NCBI GenBank assembly: GCA_016801845.1
Contig: CM028925.1
Span: 4,045,001-4,109,000, forward strand
Length of the DNA stretch: 64,000 nt
Direction: 5' to 3'
Origin: Polydactylus sextarius
Lineage: Eukaryota; Chordata; Actinopteri; Polynemidae
The position numbers and the translations under genes are program-made. This document shows positions 22,717-34,704 of the stretch, one piece after another (the stretch's first letter is position 1; every line of letters begins with the position of its first letter). The notes under the pieces are model-generated. The model did no database searches and had not been told where the DNA came from. It was given only the letters and a program-made list of their open reading frames with translations.

Positions 22717-25700
22717 ATGGTTTATGAGGAAGAGTTACCAGAAGAAAGCCTCTTCTCTCCAAAATGGAAAATAGCAGCACAATTTCTGGAAAACACCTCT
22801 GGAGAGAGGTCACCTACTTTGTTGACACGCTGCCACTACAAGCTGACCACGCAGATGAGTGGTTGAAAATAGATGACATTATAAAATGATGTACTGTCCT
22901 CATTAAATGCCACAGAAGATGATTTAAGTGCCATTGAGAGCACAAGTGTGGTTGGAAACCTCTGAGTTCTGTTCCCAATGTAAGAACCTCAATAAACCTC
23001 CATCTAGTTAACAAAAAAGGCAAGGAAGTAGGAAGTCATAACCATAACTACAATCTGTCTCTACCCTGTAGCAGATGTTACAGATGTCTAACTGTTTTGC
23101 TTGTACCATAACAATGTCAGCCCACATGGGACCCATTCCTTATTGATATTTATCCTGTGTGGAAGGAACCATATTTACAATAATGATGTACTGGTGAACT
23201 GGTTTTGTTCATCACTATAAGCCACAGGCAAATCCTCCCAGAACTCCTACGTGTATTTGTGGATTTTGCTCTGGTATTGACTTGTATTTCTGACCACCGG
23301 TGGTCCCCGGAGACCCCGGTGTGCTTAGAAAATGAACGTAAAGTGATGCTCTAGAGTACGAGCGTTATAATCAAAACCCCACTCAGCTGATCTCAAGTAG
23401 AAGATGTAAATCAGATTTCGATGTACAAAAATGGCTGCCAACTTCTACTACCAGCCATCATCATCCTGCAGCCACTTTGATGGAGGTTTAATGGTTTCGG
23501 ACGCAAGGGAACCACATCAGAAACAGAATATTTCACAGTAAAAATCTCACGTTGTGTCGAGACTTTTGAAGACGTACACTAAGTCTTTGGCGGATGGTGT
23601 TTGCCAGAGACAGAAACACACACTTTGACACACACACACATACAGATGAAAATAAAGGGTTTATGTTGATAATGAGGCAGACTTGACATTACCCTCATCG
23701 GGATGTGGTGGTTATTTCTCTGCCTCTTCCTCGATTCCCTCTGACCACAATTCCCTGCGTCTTGACAAAGCAAGAGAGAGAGAGACGTAGACAGACAAGA
23801 GCACAAGGGGGAGAGAAGAAAAAAATGGGGAGGTGAAGAAAGAGAGAGCAACCCACAGACCACATAATGGTTGTGGCATCAGTTATACGACTAATGCTGA
23901 AAGAGAGAGCAAGAGATACTACTATTTGACTGCTGTGTGTGTTTGGCTTGGCCCCAGCCAACCAACCATCCACAATACCATACAATTCAATGTATTTCAT
24001 ATATATAAAGTATTAGCAAAAGTAGTAATACTTGAAGAAACAGGACGTGTGCTTATGCTATAGGCTAACAGTTTACTAGAGCCTTGATTTTCTCAACCTT
24101 GTGAAATAAGTAATAAATAAATCCAAAATTTTGCTGATGAAACTATGTTTCATACACAAGTGTGCGAATTCTGTGGTACTGAACCCTAACAGCAGATATC
24201 TGTTGAAGGCCACGCTTTCAATATGTGCACATGTTGACGTGTTCTTGGACAATAAAGCCGCTGGATATCTCACCGGGCCTCTTACAACACCTACTCATAT
24301 CTGCGTCTATCTCTGCTCATGTCTCCACTCTGTCCTCGGTCATAAAGATTAGACGTCGTACTTCACAGTCCGCCGCTCCGACTGAAGTCCAGAGGTTACC
24401 TCCACCTGCTTCGCTTAACTAGACTGAGCCGAGACCTCAATGCTCACATGCAGACAGGGGACACAGACGTGGAGGTGAGTGATCCAGAGCCTGACCGCTT
24501 ATTTTATTTAATACTCTTCTTCTTTGAATGTTGATGATGAAGACACTTACATGTTATATATATGTTCTATAAGAAAAGCATGTTAAGACCATATTACACA
24601 TACAAATATGTTTATTTTGTAAATTATATGTGTAAATATTTCTGGTACGGTATGTCAGTATGTGTAAATATGTCTATATGGTTAGTGTCTGCAAACAATG
24701 CTGTCAGTGTAAGTGGTGTTTCAGCCTCTGATAATCATGTGTTTCACAGCGTACAGATGTTACTAGGTGTTAATGCATTCAACATGAGCTCAATCCAATA
24801 GTGTCTAGATAGTGGGGTTGATGACAGCACACACACACTCACACTGTAATCTCGCTCCAATTAACAGGCCTCGGTCTGAGCAACTTGATATACAGTCAGT
24901 GAAGTGGAAGAAAAGCAAAGACACTGAGACACAAACATTGCACAACATTAGAAACTTCTGCCGTGTTATGAATTCATAGACGGTTTTGACAGATGTGTAT
25001 TCATTTAGGTAAAATATAGATTTGTCACATTAACACGTAAATCCTGTAAAATAAGTTTAAAAGTCTATGCAATCTTTTATCTTCTATTTGCACCGTTATT
25101 TTTTAGTCTACCCGTACCCCTTTAGTCATTTAGTCTACCCCTCCTTAACCCCCATTTGACTAAATGGGGGATAAGAAGGGAGAAAAACACACTAGGAGAA
25201 GATGAGACACAGGTGCAGCACATTAACGCAGGCTCAGGTAATTAAACAGGAGGGAAAACAACGGGATAAAGTAAGACCCAAAACAAGAATCAAAGGAAAC
25301 AATTTCAAAATAAAAGTTACTAAACCTAAAGACAGATCCTAACACACGCCCTCTTGACATTTTATTTTGAAAAAGGCAAAGTTGACAACAGCTACTTTGA
25401 GTCAAAAGTTTGAGTCTTTCAGCAAGTTTCTGTCATTCTTTATCTTCATCAACAAATCATTTATCCCCATATATTTTCTGAGCTTATTGTCTCATTCCCA
25501 TCTTGGCTTTGTCTCTCCCTTTTATCTATCTAACACCCCCCCACCTCCCACCCTGCTCCCCCCTCCCTCTATCTATCTCTATCTATCTTCAGGTGTTATC
25601 TGTCCGTTTAAAGCGGAGGGCAATTAGGCCGTCAGTCTCATTAAAAATACATTGTTCAGCTCGTTAATTATTTATCTTAATTGCTGATTTAAGTTTCCCT

Positions 25701-25730
25701 TCCCTTGACACAAACAGTCACAAGGGGAGA

Positions 25731-25732
<2 letters not shown>

Positions 25733-25767
<35 letters not shown>
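25733..25767 (+). repeat. TC microsatellite
   Basis: A 35-bp TC run followed at once by short CA runs to about 25803. Confidence 0.95.
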
Positions 25768-25771
<4 letters not shown>

Positions 25772-25911
25772 ATTCACACACTCACACACACACACCCACA
25801 CACAAGAGGTCACTCACTCTCAAAGGTGACAGATGGATTGAGTTTCTTCTCTCTTTTGCTCTATTTTCCTCTTTTTTTTTTTAAATCAGTTTGTTTTTTA
25901 CTCTACTCTAC

Positions 25912-25914
<3 letters not shown>

Positions 25915-25960
<46 letters not shown>
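25915..25960 (+). repeat. TG microsatellite
   Basis: An uninterrupted (TG)23 run. Confidence 0.95.
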
Positions 25961-25963
<3 letters not shown>

Positions 25964-28756
25964 ATTCAATGCGAATGCCATTGTGCCGTACTTGTGTGGA
26001 CTCGTGGTGAAGCTCCCGAATCAATACAGTTGATTGAGTGTAAATGAAAAGAGTGCGGCAGCTACTAAAAACTGAGTGTCGCCGTGTATTCGGGTGCTTT
26101 GTTAATGAGGCTCAAGGCAACAGGGAACATTAATGTTTTTATTAGGCCAGGAAGTCTCAGGTTCACGTGTTACACGCAGCAGCTGCTTCATAATGAAACA
26201 ATAAAACTGAATCCAGATCATCAGTTTCACCACTGTACAGACTGTACATCAACATATATCTATATATCCTGTTTAGTGCTGAAAAACTTCATAAAACTCA
26301 TCAACATTACTTCACCTCTGTTGTCATTTCTCTGGATGCGTCTAATCTACAGACACCTTTGGACATAACCTTGAATTTTACACCTCTTCTTTATCTTTAG
26401 GATGCTACGTTTCAGTTCTGATTGTAGAGTTTCACATTGTTTGCTCATGTACCTCTGTGTTCGTGCAGGTTCACTTCATCCAGACTGACAGACGGGGGGT
26501 GGAGACTCTTAACTGTATTTTGATAGTGACGCGTCGCTGTCAGTAACAAGGATTCATCCTGTTGTGATGCTGCAAGCTGACAGGAAATCATTGTTACTGT
26601 GGGCGAGTGTCTCACATGCACGCACACAGACTGTTACTGTGGTCAGTGTCTTCATGTGTAATGTTACATTGATATATGTATGATGCATATTTGTATATAT
26701 ATTTTTTTAATTAATAAAAACTTTGACATTCTGTCTGTCTAAAATTTAAAGGAGCACACTGTGCAATATAAGAAAAATGTAAATATATCTACATTTTTTG
26801 GATCATTTAGTTTTTCTTTTCTAGGTAAGAAAATAAATGGTATTAGTCCTTGAAAAATCATTGTTTCAACTGAATTATATGCATATAATTATATAATATA
26901 AATACACATATATTATTATTATTATGATGTGCTATTAAATATATTATTATTATTACTATTGTTATTATTCAGTTGCACACAGCAGCATACACAAAATTGG
27001 CAGGATGTCGCTGTCCATGGTACTTAAGAATACTTTGTTGTAGAGAAACACATACTAATACCACCACAGAAGAAGAGATATAGGTAAATATGAGATTAGA
27101 GACTCCATACGTCATCACACCACCGTGACAGTGTCCTGTTTGGTTTTTATTAGAATGGATTTCTCAACAGTGACTTGTACATTCACAGTGGGTTTTCCGT
27201 CGCCATGACATCACATGATGATGTCAATTTTGACTTTGACTTTGAAGTCCATTTAGGAATCAGACATAAATATATGTTTATGTATGTTATTTAGTTTCAA
27301 ATCAGCATATATATGTAAATATGTGTTTGTATGTGTGTATTTAAGTTACATGTGTATATTTACCATTAGGTGGATCAATACGTATATTATATTTCTGTAT
27401 TGGTTAAACAGAAGAGGTCTATGTTAGCATAGTTTAAGTTAGCATAGCATGAGTTGTGCTAAGTTGTATGACGATGTGAAGCGTTAGAACAACAACCAAT
27501 TTAGAATAAAGGTGCAACATCCTGGCCCAGACCTTTGTCTGTGTGTGTGTGTGTGTGTGTGTGTAGGTATGGAGAGCTACTGTGCTACTGACGTCTACAT
27601 GTTGACTAGATAAACTTTTGGATTGTTGGGACGTGATGTTTGTACTTGTGTTACCTCATCACTGGACTCTTTAATTACCTTCAATTACACTGTACAGTCT
27701 TCCTCTCCTACCAGAGTGTGTGTGAGTGTGTGTGCTCACATCACAACCGGCCGTCTGGATAAAATTAAATCCAACAACACACACACACACATATGCACAC
27801 ACCCTCCCTATTTCTCAGCCCACACTGATTTGGTTTCACCCGGCTAATTCGACGACGTGTGGTGTGTGTGTGTATTTATTTACCTGCCACACAGTACTTT
27901 TACTGCACTAAGCCCTTCACTCTGACCCTGGGGAACCTGAGTTCCCACATAAACACACATACATGCAGGCATACATGAAGGTGTACACACACACTGTTAA
28001 AGGACACAATAAAACCTTTCTCTATCACACATACACACACACACACGTGCACGCACACACAAACACACACACACCAGCAGAACCCCGTGAGGCTTCCTGT
28101 TAGCTTTCGGTTAGACATTTGGTCGTGACACGCTGGAGGAAAGGCGGCCCAGCGGAACCAACTACCGGCAAACACAAACAAATAACAGCAGCCAGATGCC
28201 AAAACAGCAACAGGAAAGCTGAGCGGCAGCAAAGGGAGGAGGAAGAGGAGGAGATGCTCGCGCTCGCACAACCACTGGTTGTTCAGGGCAACAAAACAAC
28301 TGAAGTGATCAGGGGTGAAAAGACACTTCAGGAAAGACTTCACATCTTTAAAGCCTCTGCTCTCTGATAGATTCAAGGAATTAGTGAAAGTCAAATACTC
28401 AACACTGCAACAAAGAAAACAAAAAAATGTACTTATATCAACTAATACTAAACAACACCCCTGACTGTTGTATTAGTGTGTATCACCTTATTATACCTGC
28501 ATCAATAATAATAATAATAATACAAACAGTAAAACACAGGTCAAAACACATATGTATACATATACATAGTTATCTATACATATATGCACATATACATATG
28601 TGTACATATGTATGTAGAAAGTTTTTTATATTTGTGTATGTATATGTACATATGTGTGTGTGTGCATGTGTGTATATAGATGTATAATCATACATACTGC
28701 ACCAGTGTGTGTAAATACATTCCTGTATATAATGTTGTATATAATATATATGTATT

Positions 28757-28807
28757 GATGTCTACTAGAAAGACTAAGTGGGGAGTGCAGTGTTTTCTGG
28801 GAATGGA

Positions 28808-28846
<39 letters not shown>

Positions 28847-28848
28847 AC
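28757..28848 (+). repeat. Dispersed repeat D with CA tail, copy 1
   Basis: GTCTACTAGAAAGACTAAG followed by GTGCAGTGTTTTCTGGGAAT precedes a TC run (28809-28822) and a CA run to 28848. The same module precedes the CA array at 31.7 kb. Confidence 0.6.
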
Positions 28849-28999
28849 GATCAAGTTTAATATTTACTTTAAAGTATTATACACATATTATATATCCTGA
28901 GGTTTTCATGTCAAAATGTCTATACATCCAGTCTGTGACACCAGGGGTCTGAGGTCAACTCCCAAACCAAACCTGTTCCATGGTGCGTCATGACATCAC

Positions 29000-29330
29000 A
29001 ACAGTCGCTCCAGTCGTTAACTAAAGCTCGTGACCATAGTCGAGGACCAGAACGTAGATCGACTGGTAAACTGACAGCTTCACCTCTTCACCATCACTAG
29101 TCTGCTACGACACCTGTCTTACTCACTGCTGCAACCACAACTCCACCTGAAGGAAGTGTCTACTAGCTCACCTGCTCCACACTGAGCTGCAAAACCACCA
29201 CTAAAAGTCATAGTTTGATGGAGTGAACAGAATCACATCATCTGCAAATAACCAGAAGAACAAATGTGGAGACACTCCTTCTCCTGGCTGAGCCTTGAAA
29301 CTGCACAGTAACCAGAGGAATCCCCTCATG
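29000..29330 (-). mobile_element. Degenerate LINE reverse-transcriptase remnant
   Basis: Minus-strand translation gives WLFADDVILFTPS (DNA 29224-29251), carrying the YADD/FADD-type catalytic motif of reverse transcriptase. Further on comes KLSVYQSIYVLVLDYGHEL (DNA 29022-29082), matching the KLSIYRSIYVPTLTYGHEL block of fish non-LTR elements. An internal deletion and stop codons separate the blocks. It is probably the same family as the plus-strand tails at 12.2 and 55.7 kb. Confidence 0.75.
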
Positions 29331-29447
29331 AGGGGAAACAACTGAGTGAATGTAAAATGTCAGCAAACGGCAACAAAGCAGTGGAGCAGAAATGCAGCCA
29401 GCAGGTAAACAGTAAATACGGCTTTGTTTGTGAATCAACCGCACGCG

Positions 29448-29450
<3 letters not shown>

Positions 29451-29497
<47 letters not shown>
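29451..29497 (+). repeat. CA microsatellite
   Basis: A 47-bp AC run just left of the unrecognised frame at 29539-29752. Confidence 0.95.
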
Positions 29498-29502
<5 letters not shown>

Positions 29503-29538
29503 ACACATGTTGTAACACAGTTAGATTGTAATACTCAC

Positions 29539-29752
29539 CAGGGATTGGATGAAGAAACAATCCATGCGGAGCGCTGAGCAGAGCGTAGTGTATCACGGCC
29601 GTCCAGAAATGGTTGAGAAGCGGCCCTGGAGATCTATGTGGACCCTCTCTGTCTCTTAAAGATTTCTGCTCATATTTCCCTCCAGCAGAAACCGATATTA
29701 TCATACAGCAGTCAGTTCTTCTGTTCCCAATGGAGCCCTTTCCCTTAAACAA
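29539..29752 (-). other. Unrecognised frame ending at a strong splice donor
   Basis: On the minus strand a 71-codon frame (MFKGKGSIGNRR...) runs without stop to CCCTG/GTGAGTAT at 29539/29538, a near-perfect donor. The sequence matches no family I know. It could be an exon of a noncoding or coding transcript, or a chance donor. Confidence 0.2.
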
Positions 29753-30556
29753 CCCCCGATAACAGTAAAGTTGCAGGTCAAGAAAAAAAAAAAGGTGTAC
29801 TTACTTCCCAAAAACTGACAAGAATCAATAAATGACAGTGAAAGGTGCATGTTGAAAAAGTATTTTTGTGTTTTGGCCTGATGACTTTATAGTTTCATAG
29901 TGACAAACTGCCAACTCTAGTCACACACACACACTCATTCATACACACACACTCAGGGACACTGAGCTCAGGGAGAGTGTGTTCCAGTATTCTGTGGTGA
30001 AAGGTAATTAACTACAGTTACTCAATACTCTAGTACAACTTTCTGATATGTAAACTTTGTGAATACTGCTCCCTGAATACAGTTAGTAGCTGATATACTT
30101 TTCAAATTAAGATAAAATAAAACATCTGATTGTAGCCTCTTGACATTGATGGCTGGTGATTTCCTCCTTAGACCTCACATCAACTAACTGTTTGATTATA
30201 TTATAATAAATATTTACCAAAAAGCAAAGATTGGTGAAATGAAATCTGAAATGTGCAAAGTTTTGTATCAGATCTTTGTTTTCACTATTAATCATCTCAT
30301 CTAATGCTTCAACTAGCTTCATCTCATAGACAGATAGATAGATATTAAAAATCTCTGAAAACAGCCACTTACAAAAGTATTAAGAGATTTTGTTGTGGTT
30401 CCAATTTGTGATTGGAAGTCAAATTATTTGCCTTGACCTTTAAGTCCACCTGTAGTGATCAACTCAATTGATTGGACATTGTCCAAAAAGATAAAACACC
30501 TTAGTGTACACTAGAATTCACCTAAGAATTCTATGTAAACCCTGTGTGATTTAAAA

Positions 30557-30863
30557 TCATCACAAGCCAAATTTGGCCCAATATTGGCCAGAAGTTTCAG
30601 AAGGATGTACGGCCCCTATATGGCTAAAATTAGGGGTAGAAAAGAAAAAACAAAACAATGCCAAAACTCATCTAAAACCAACTATGGAACTCTGAAACAA
30701 AGTCACAACTTTCCCAAAAAAGAGTCCAAAATTTTCCAAAAGCCTTTACATAGCTTTTTAAGTAGTGTGGTAAACCATGACTATGACATAGTCAAACTAA
30801 AGACCTTCACCCTGTTTCCTCTGTGACTAAATGAATCCAACAATGACAAACGTCTGCCAGACT
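30557..30863 (+). mobile_element. MITE-like family A, copy 3 (ends degraded)
   Basis: Carries the family blocks from CAAATTTGGCCCAATATTGG to AAACGTCTGCCAGACT. The terminal CCAGATAGC ends are not preserved. Confidence 0.7.
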
Positions 30864-30933
30864 TATTCAATCCAATATCAAACATGGACTTAACAAAAAT
30901 CATTTCACACTGAAGTTCTCCTTTAAGAGCTGA

Positions 30934-30995
30934 AGCTGATTAGAGCAGTGGCAACAGGTGAGTTGGGGCAACTACTGACAATCGGTTGACTCCTC
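30934..30995 (+). repeat. Dispersed repeat E, copy 2
   Basis: GAAGCTGATTAGAGCAGTGG then GGTGAGTTGGGGCAACTAC matches the module at 7092-7155. No coding capacity. Confidence 0.45.
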
Positions 30996-31656
30996 GAAAG
31001 ATCCAGGCCTGAGGAAATACATGGACTGGATTCAAGGGGCAGATTGAGCCAACCAGGATCCATACCATAATAATAACAGAGCTCAAGACTTGTATTTATG
31101 ACATAACGAGACAAAATGGCGCCACCAAGGTAAGAAAACTCTTTCTGACATAGTCTGTTATATAGATTCCTGCTTTGTAGGATCATAATACTTTTACTCT
31201 TATGCTGCAAATGTAGGATTGAGTAAAAGCTGACCTCAGTTCTGCCAAACGCTGGATCATGTGAAGAGAAGAAAGAATGACATGATACTTTGGTTTAAAT
31301 AATGGGATAATAGATAGAATAGAGTTTGTTTCTGACAGACGAAGGGGTATTTTTTGTTTCAGGAAACATCCATCAGTAATTGAAAAATGCAAAGTATAAA
31401 AAAATGAGATTTCCAGTCAGTTTCTTTGATAAAGGCTTACTGTAAGTTCTAATTGTATAAAAGATGTTTGGAGGATGGAGGAGACTCTCTGTCACTCTCA
31501 CCCCCTCTGTCCTTCACTTTCTTTTTCTTGATTTCCTTCATTCTAACGCACAGAAACACACACACACTCTCTCTTTCTATGTGTATCTGTATGTATATGC
31601 AGTCCTGATCTCTTTACAGTGACAGCAAAAGCAGTGTCTGGGACTCTAAGTGTATT

Positions 31657-31714
31657 GTTGTCTAATAGAAAGACTGAGGGGTGGGGGGTGCAGTGTTTTC
31701 TGGAAATGGACTCG

Positions 31715-31766
<52 letters not shown>
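31657..31766 (+). repeat. Dispersed repeat D with CA tail, copy 2
   Basis: GTCTAATAGAAAGACTGAGG and GTGCAGTGTTTTCTGGAAAT followed by (CA) at 31719-31766. The shared unique head suggests that the microsatellite was copied as part of a transposed unit. Confidence 0.6.
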
Positions 31767-31768
<2 letters not shown>

Positions 31769-32049
31769 CCATCAGTAATCAGACTGAAGACACTTTGGTA
31801 ACACTTAGAGTGGCATTAATGCATCATAACCCTGCTACAATCATATTATGAATGAATCATAATTCTAACACAAAAAAACACAATGTAGACATAAGAAGAT
31901 GGCAGCTCTTCACACGGCAGCTCTGTACTTCATAATGTTTAATAACATTATTATAATTGTACCTCAAACCTCTAATTGAGATTTTTGGTACTTTCTCTTT
32001 TTTCAGAAATGGAAAAAAAAACAGTTTTTGTTATAAGTAATTCATGTTC

Positions 32050-32125
32050 ACTATCTTGACACGTCGGAGCTGGGAATCAAACCTTCCAATTAGTGGATGA
32101 CCCGCTCTACCTCCTAAACCACAGT
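32050..32125 (-). mobile_element. tRNA-derived SINE fragment
   Basis: The minus strand reads CTGTGGTTTAGGAGGTAGAG...CATCCACTAATTGGAAGG then GGTTTGATTCCCAGCTCC. These are the A-box-like and B-box (GGTTCGAATCC-type) parts of a common fish SINE. It abuts the MITE-like copy that starts at 32125. It is not a tRNA gene: it lacks a foldable acceptor stem. Confidence 0.7.
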
Positions 32126-32470
32126 CCAGATAGCAAAGCAAATGTTTTGGGAGGATGTATATGGGCCAAATTAAGTGTGCAAAAAATAAAATGAAAAAAC
32201 AAAAAAAAAAAAACAAAAGGATGCCAAAACTCACCCAAAACCAGTTATGGAACTGCAAAACATAGACATAACTGTCCCAAAAAGAGTCCAAAATCCCCCA
32301 GAGTCAAGTCAAAGCCTTTACCTTGCTTACCTTTACTTTCTAAGTAGTGTGGTAAACGATGACTATGACATAATCAAACCAAAGACCTTCACCCTGCTTC
32401 CTCTGTCACTAAATAAATTCAGCAATGACAAACGTCTGCCAGACGACAGCCACAATCTTTGCTATCTGGG
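32125..32470 (+). mobile_element. MITE-like family A, copy 4 (full length)
   Basis: TCCAGATAGCAAAGC at 32125 and CTTTGCTATCTGGG ending at 32470 are the clearest inverted ends of the family. The length is 346 bp. A short internal deletion follows the left end, and the A-rich tract at about 32192-32220 has expanded. Confidence 0.78.
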
Positions 32471-33524
32471 AGCAACCACATTCCAATGGTTTGATCCATC
32501 AAAATCATAAACAAGATAAATGAAATGCGCCACAACTGAACACTAAACGTCCAACTTTCAATATCCAAGGAGCAAATATCAACAGGGTTGGTGAACCAAG
32601 TACATGAAGTCGAAGACGTTGGAGCTGCAGGAAAATGAGATGGAACAAGATGGGACCAGCTGGTTATCAATGGCTTGACTCTTATCCAAACACATTCATA
32701 TAGCGTTGCATTAATAGATGGCGTCGCTGTCCAAACATCCAAATTGCACATGAAGGTAATAGGTAGTATTTCAGTCCTGTATTGAAAACCTATCCCTCCC
32801 TAAACAAAACACTGATTAAGTCATTTTAACTTCATCAACAAATGTATTGTATGTACATCCTGGAGCTGTTGAATAAATAAAGTGTAAATCTATACTTTAA
32901 AGCCAATCAAAAATAAATTAAAAATTAAAAGGAACCAGGGAGATAGAATAAAAAATGTTTGTCTTTAAATGTAATCAACATTTAAGTGAATGTTTGTCAT
33001 TAGAGCAGTGCTGAGTGTGATGTAATTAGAACCTGATCATCAATCCCTCTTTCTCAGGTGAAACCTGTGCCATGTGATCGGTCCCTTCTAAGGTAGTGGG
33101 ACATGATACTTCCTGGCTATCATATTGCCATGGCGACCCACTATAATTAGAGCTATCAGAGGAAGGCTTTCGCCAGACCAGATCTATAATCCCAACTCTA
33201 CAGATTAGTCATGTTAAAGGCCGAGTCAGCATCAAGGGTCAAGTCGGTGGAACCGAGCTTCACCATCTTCATCTTCATTTTTCAATTTGATCTTCAGATG
33301 TTCTCATGTTGAAATATTTCTGGATGGAGATAAAACTCCCATAGTTGGCGAACCACCCAGTCTGCTGGGGGGAACTCCCATGATGCAATGAGCACTTCCT
33401 CTCCCTTCCTGTACCCTACTCCTCTTGTCTCAACCCAACCAGTGGAGGCAGTCAGTCTGGTTCTGTCAGATAAACACTGGAAGGTCTTGACCTTACTCTG
33501 TGAAACATCTTGACATGGTGAAAA
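32471..33524. other. No gene seen
   Basis: Unique sequence between MITE-like copy 4 and the polypurine tract. Short frames without recognisable content. Confidence 0.5.
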
Positions 33525-34290
33525 ACATGAAAAAAATGATAGAGGAAGACATGAGGAAATAGACAAAGTACAAAAGAAGCAAAAAGTAAAAGGGAGAGGT
33601 AAAAAAGAGATAAGATGTAGAGGGAAAGAAAGGAAGGGAAAAGAAGAAAAGAGAAAAGGAGGTGAACTCTCTCTCATCTTGTCACCAGACTCCAGAGTGG
33701 ACTGCAGTAAACTGGACTTTAATTACAGCAGAGAAATGACACTCGATCCACTGAGATCAGGTCACATCAGAGAGAGAGAGAAGAAGAGAGATGGGAGAAG
33801 GAGGAGAAAGGGAAGAAGACAGCCGAGAGGAGAACGTAGAGAAGATGGTGGAGAGCCGAGTGAAAGGAAAGGATGGAAAAATGACGTAAGAGAGGTGGAA
33901 ATAAAATAAAGGAGGAAAGGTTGGTGTAAGAGTGACAGCGGAGAAAACGAGAGGGAAGAGGAGAAGGAGAAGATGGGGTGAGACGAGGTGAAAAAAAGAA
34001 GATGCGGTGGAATGAGAGGAGAGAAGACGACACTTTTCCGAGAAATGGGCACGAAAAGACGCGAGGAGACGACAGAAGGAAGAGGAGCTGAGGGATGACG
34101 ATGAAAAGAGAGAAAAGCAGGAGGAGGAGGAGGAGATAACCACTGAGGGAAAGAGGGCAAACAGATAGAAATGTTGGGAAGAAGATCAGGAAAAAAGAAG
34201 ATAAGATGTAAAAAAAATCTCAGTAGCAAAATGAAATACAGAACAGGTGTAATAGGATAGATGGGGAATAATGTTAGAGAAAAGTTTCGC
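33525..34290 (+). repeat. Long polypurine tract
   Basis: About 750 bp dominated by A and G on the plus strand (GGAAGAAG, GAGGAGGAGG and similar), broken mainly at 33680-33770. The Ser/Leu/Pro/Phe-rich minus-strand frames here only reflect the polypyrimidine strand. Such tracts can form triplex (H-DNA) structures. Confidence 0.85.
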
Positions 34291-34420
34291 ACTAATACAA
34301 GTAGCCTCCTGTCTAAATGACTAGAATCTCAGAAAAATAAAAATAAAACGCCCCAAAAGTTTGGTGACTTTGCTAAAAAGAAAAGGTTCAAAATGTTTTT
34401 TTGCCATTTCAATTCAACAT

Positions 34421-34652
34421 CCCAGATAGCAAAATCATTAGGGGCCAAATTTGGCTCAATTTTGCAGAAGTTGTGGATGGATGAATATGGATATGGATAT
34501 GGTCCAAGTTAGGGCTGCAAAAGAAAAAAACAAACAAAAGGATGCCAAAACTCCAACCAACAAATTATTAACCAATTAACCAATTATGGTACAAAACACA
34601 GACATACAAACATACCTGCGCCAAGAAGAGCCCAAATCCCCTACTTTTTAAG

Positions 34653-34653
<1 letters not shown>
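34421..34653 (+). mobile_element. MITE-like family A, copy 5 (right end replaced by microsatellite)
   Basis: The left end CCCAGATAGCAAAATCATTA is intact. The copy stops at CTACTTTTTAAGTA, where an AT run and then a CA run (34654-34703) take over. The right third and its inverted end are missing. Confidence 0.72.

Positions 34654-34703
<50 letters not shown>
34654..34703 (+). repeat. AT then CA microsatellite
   Basis: (TA) at about 34654-34668 runs into (CA) to 34703. It replaces the right end of MITE-like copy 5. Confidence 0.93.

Positions 34704-34704
<1 letters not shown>

Larger units (their letters stand above)
22717..28756. other. No gene seen
   Basis: Holds the TC and TG arrays at 25.7-25.96 kb, a TG run at 27540-27564, and mixed TG/CA runs at 27.7-28.07 kb. 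A donor-like GAG/GTGAGT at 24475 has no open frame behind it. The block 25592-25695 is ATTA-rich (see findings). Confidence 0.5.

Noticed and set aside
24440..24480. Splice-donor-like GAG/GTGAGTGATC
   Set aside because: No open frame continues behind it and no matching acceptor or family was recognised.
28119..28394. Overlapping frames with EEEEE and HVCVCV runs
   Set aside because: Built from a GAGGAGGAG stretch and CA runs; no family features.
32050..32125. A functional tRNA gene
   Set aside because: A-box-like and B-box sequences are present, but no closed acceptor stem; it fits a SINE fragment.
33294..34292. Minus-strand frames of 88-176 codons rich in Ser, Leu, Phe and Pro
   Set aside because: They reflect the polypyrimidine strand, overlap one another in several frames, and have no domain.
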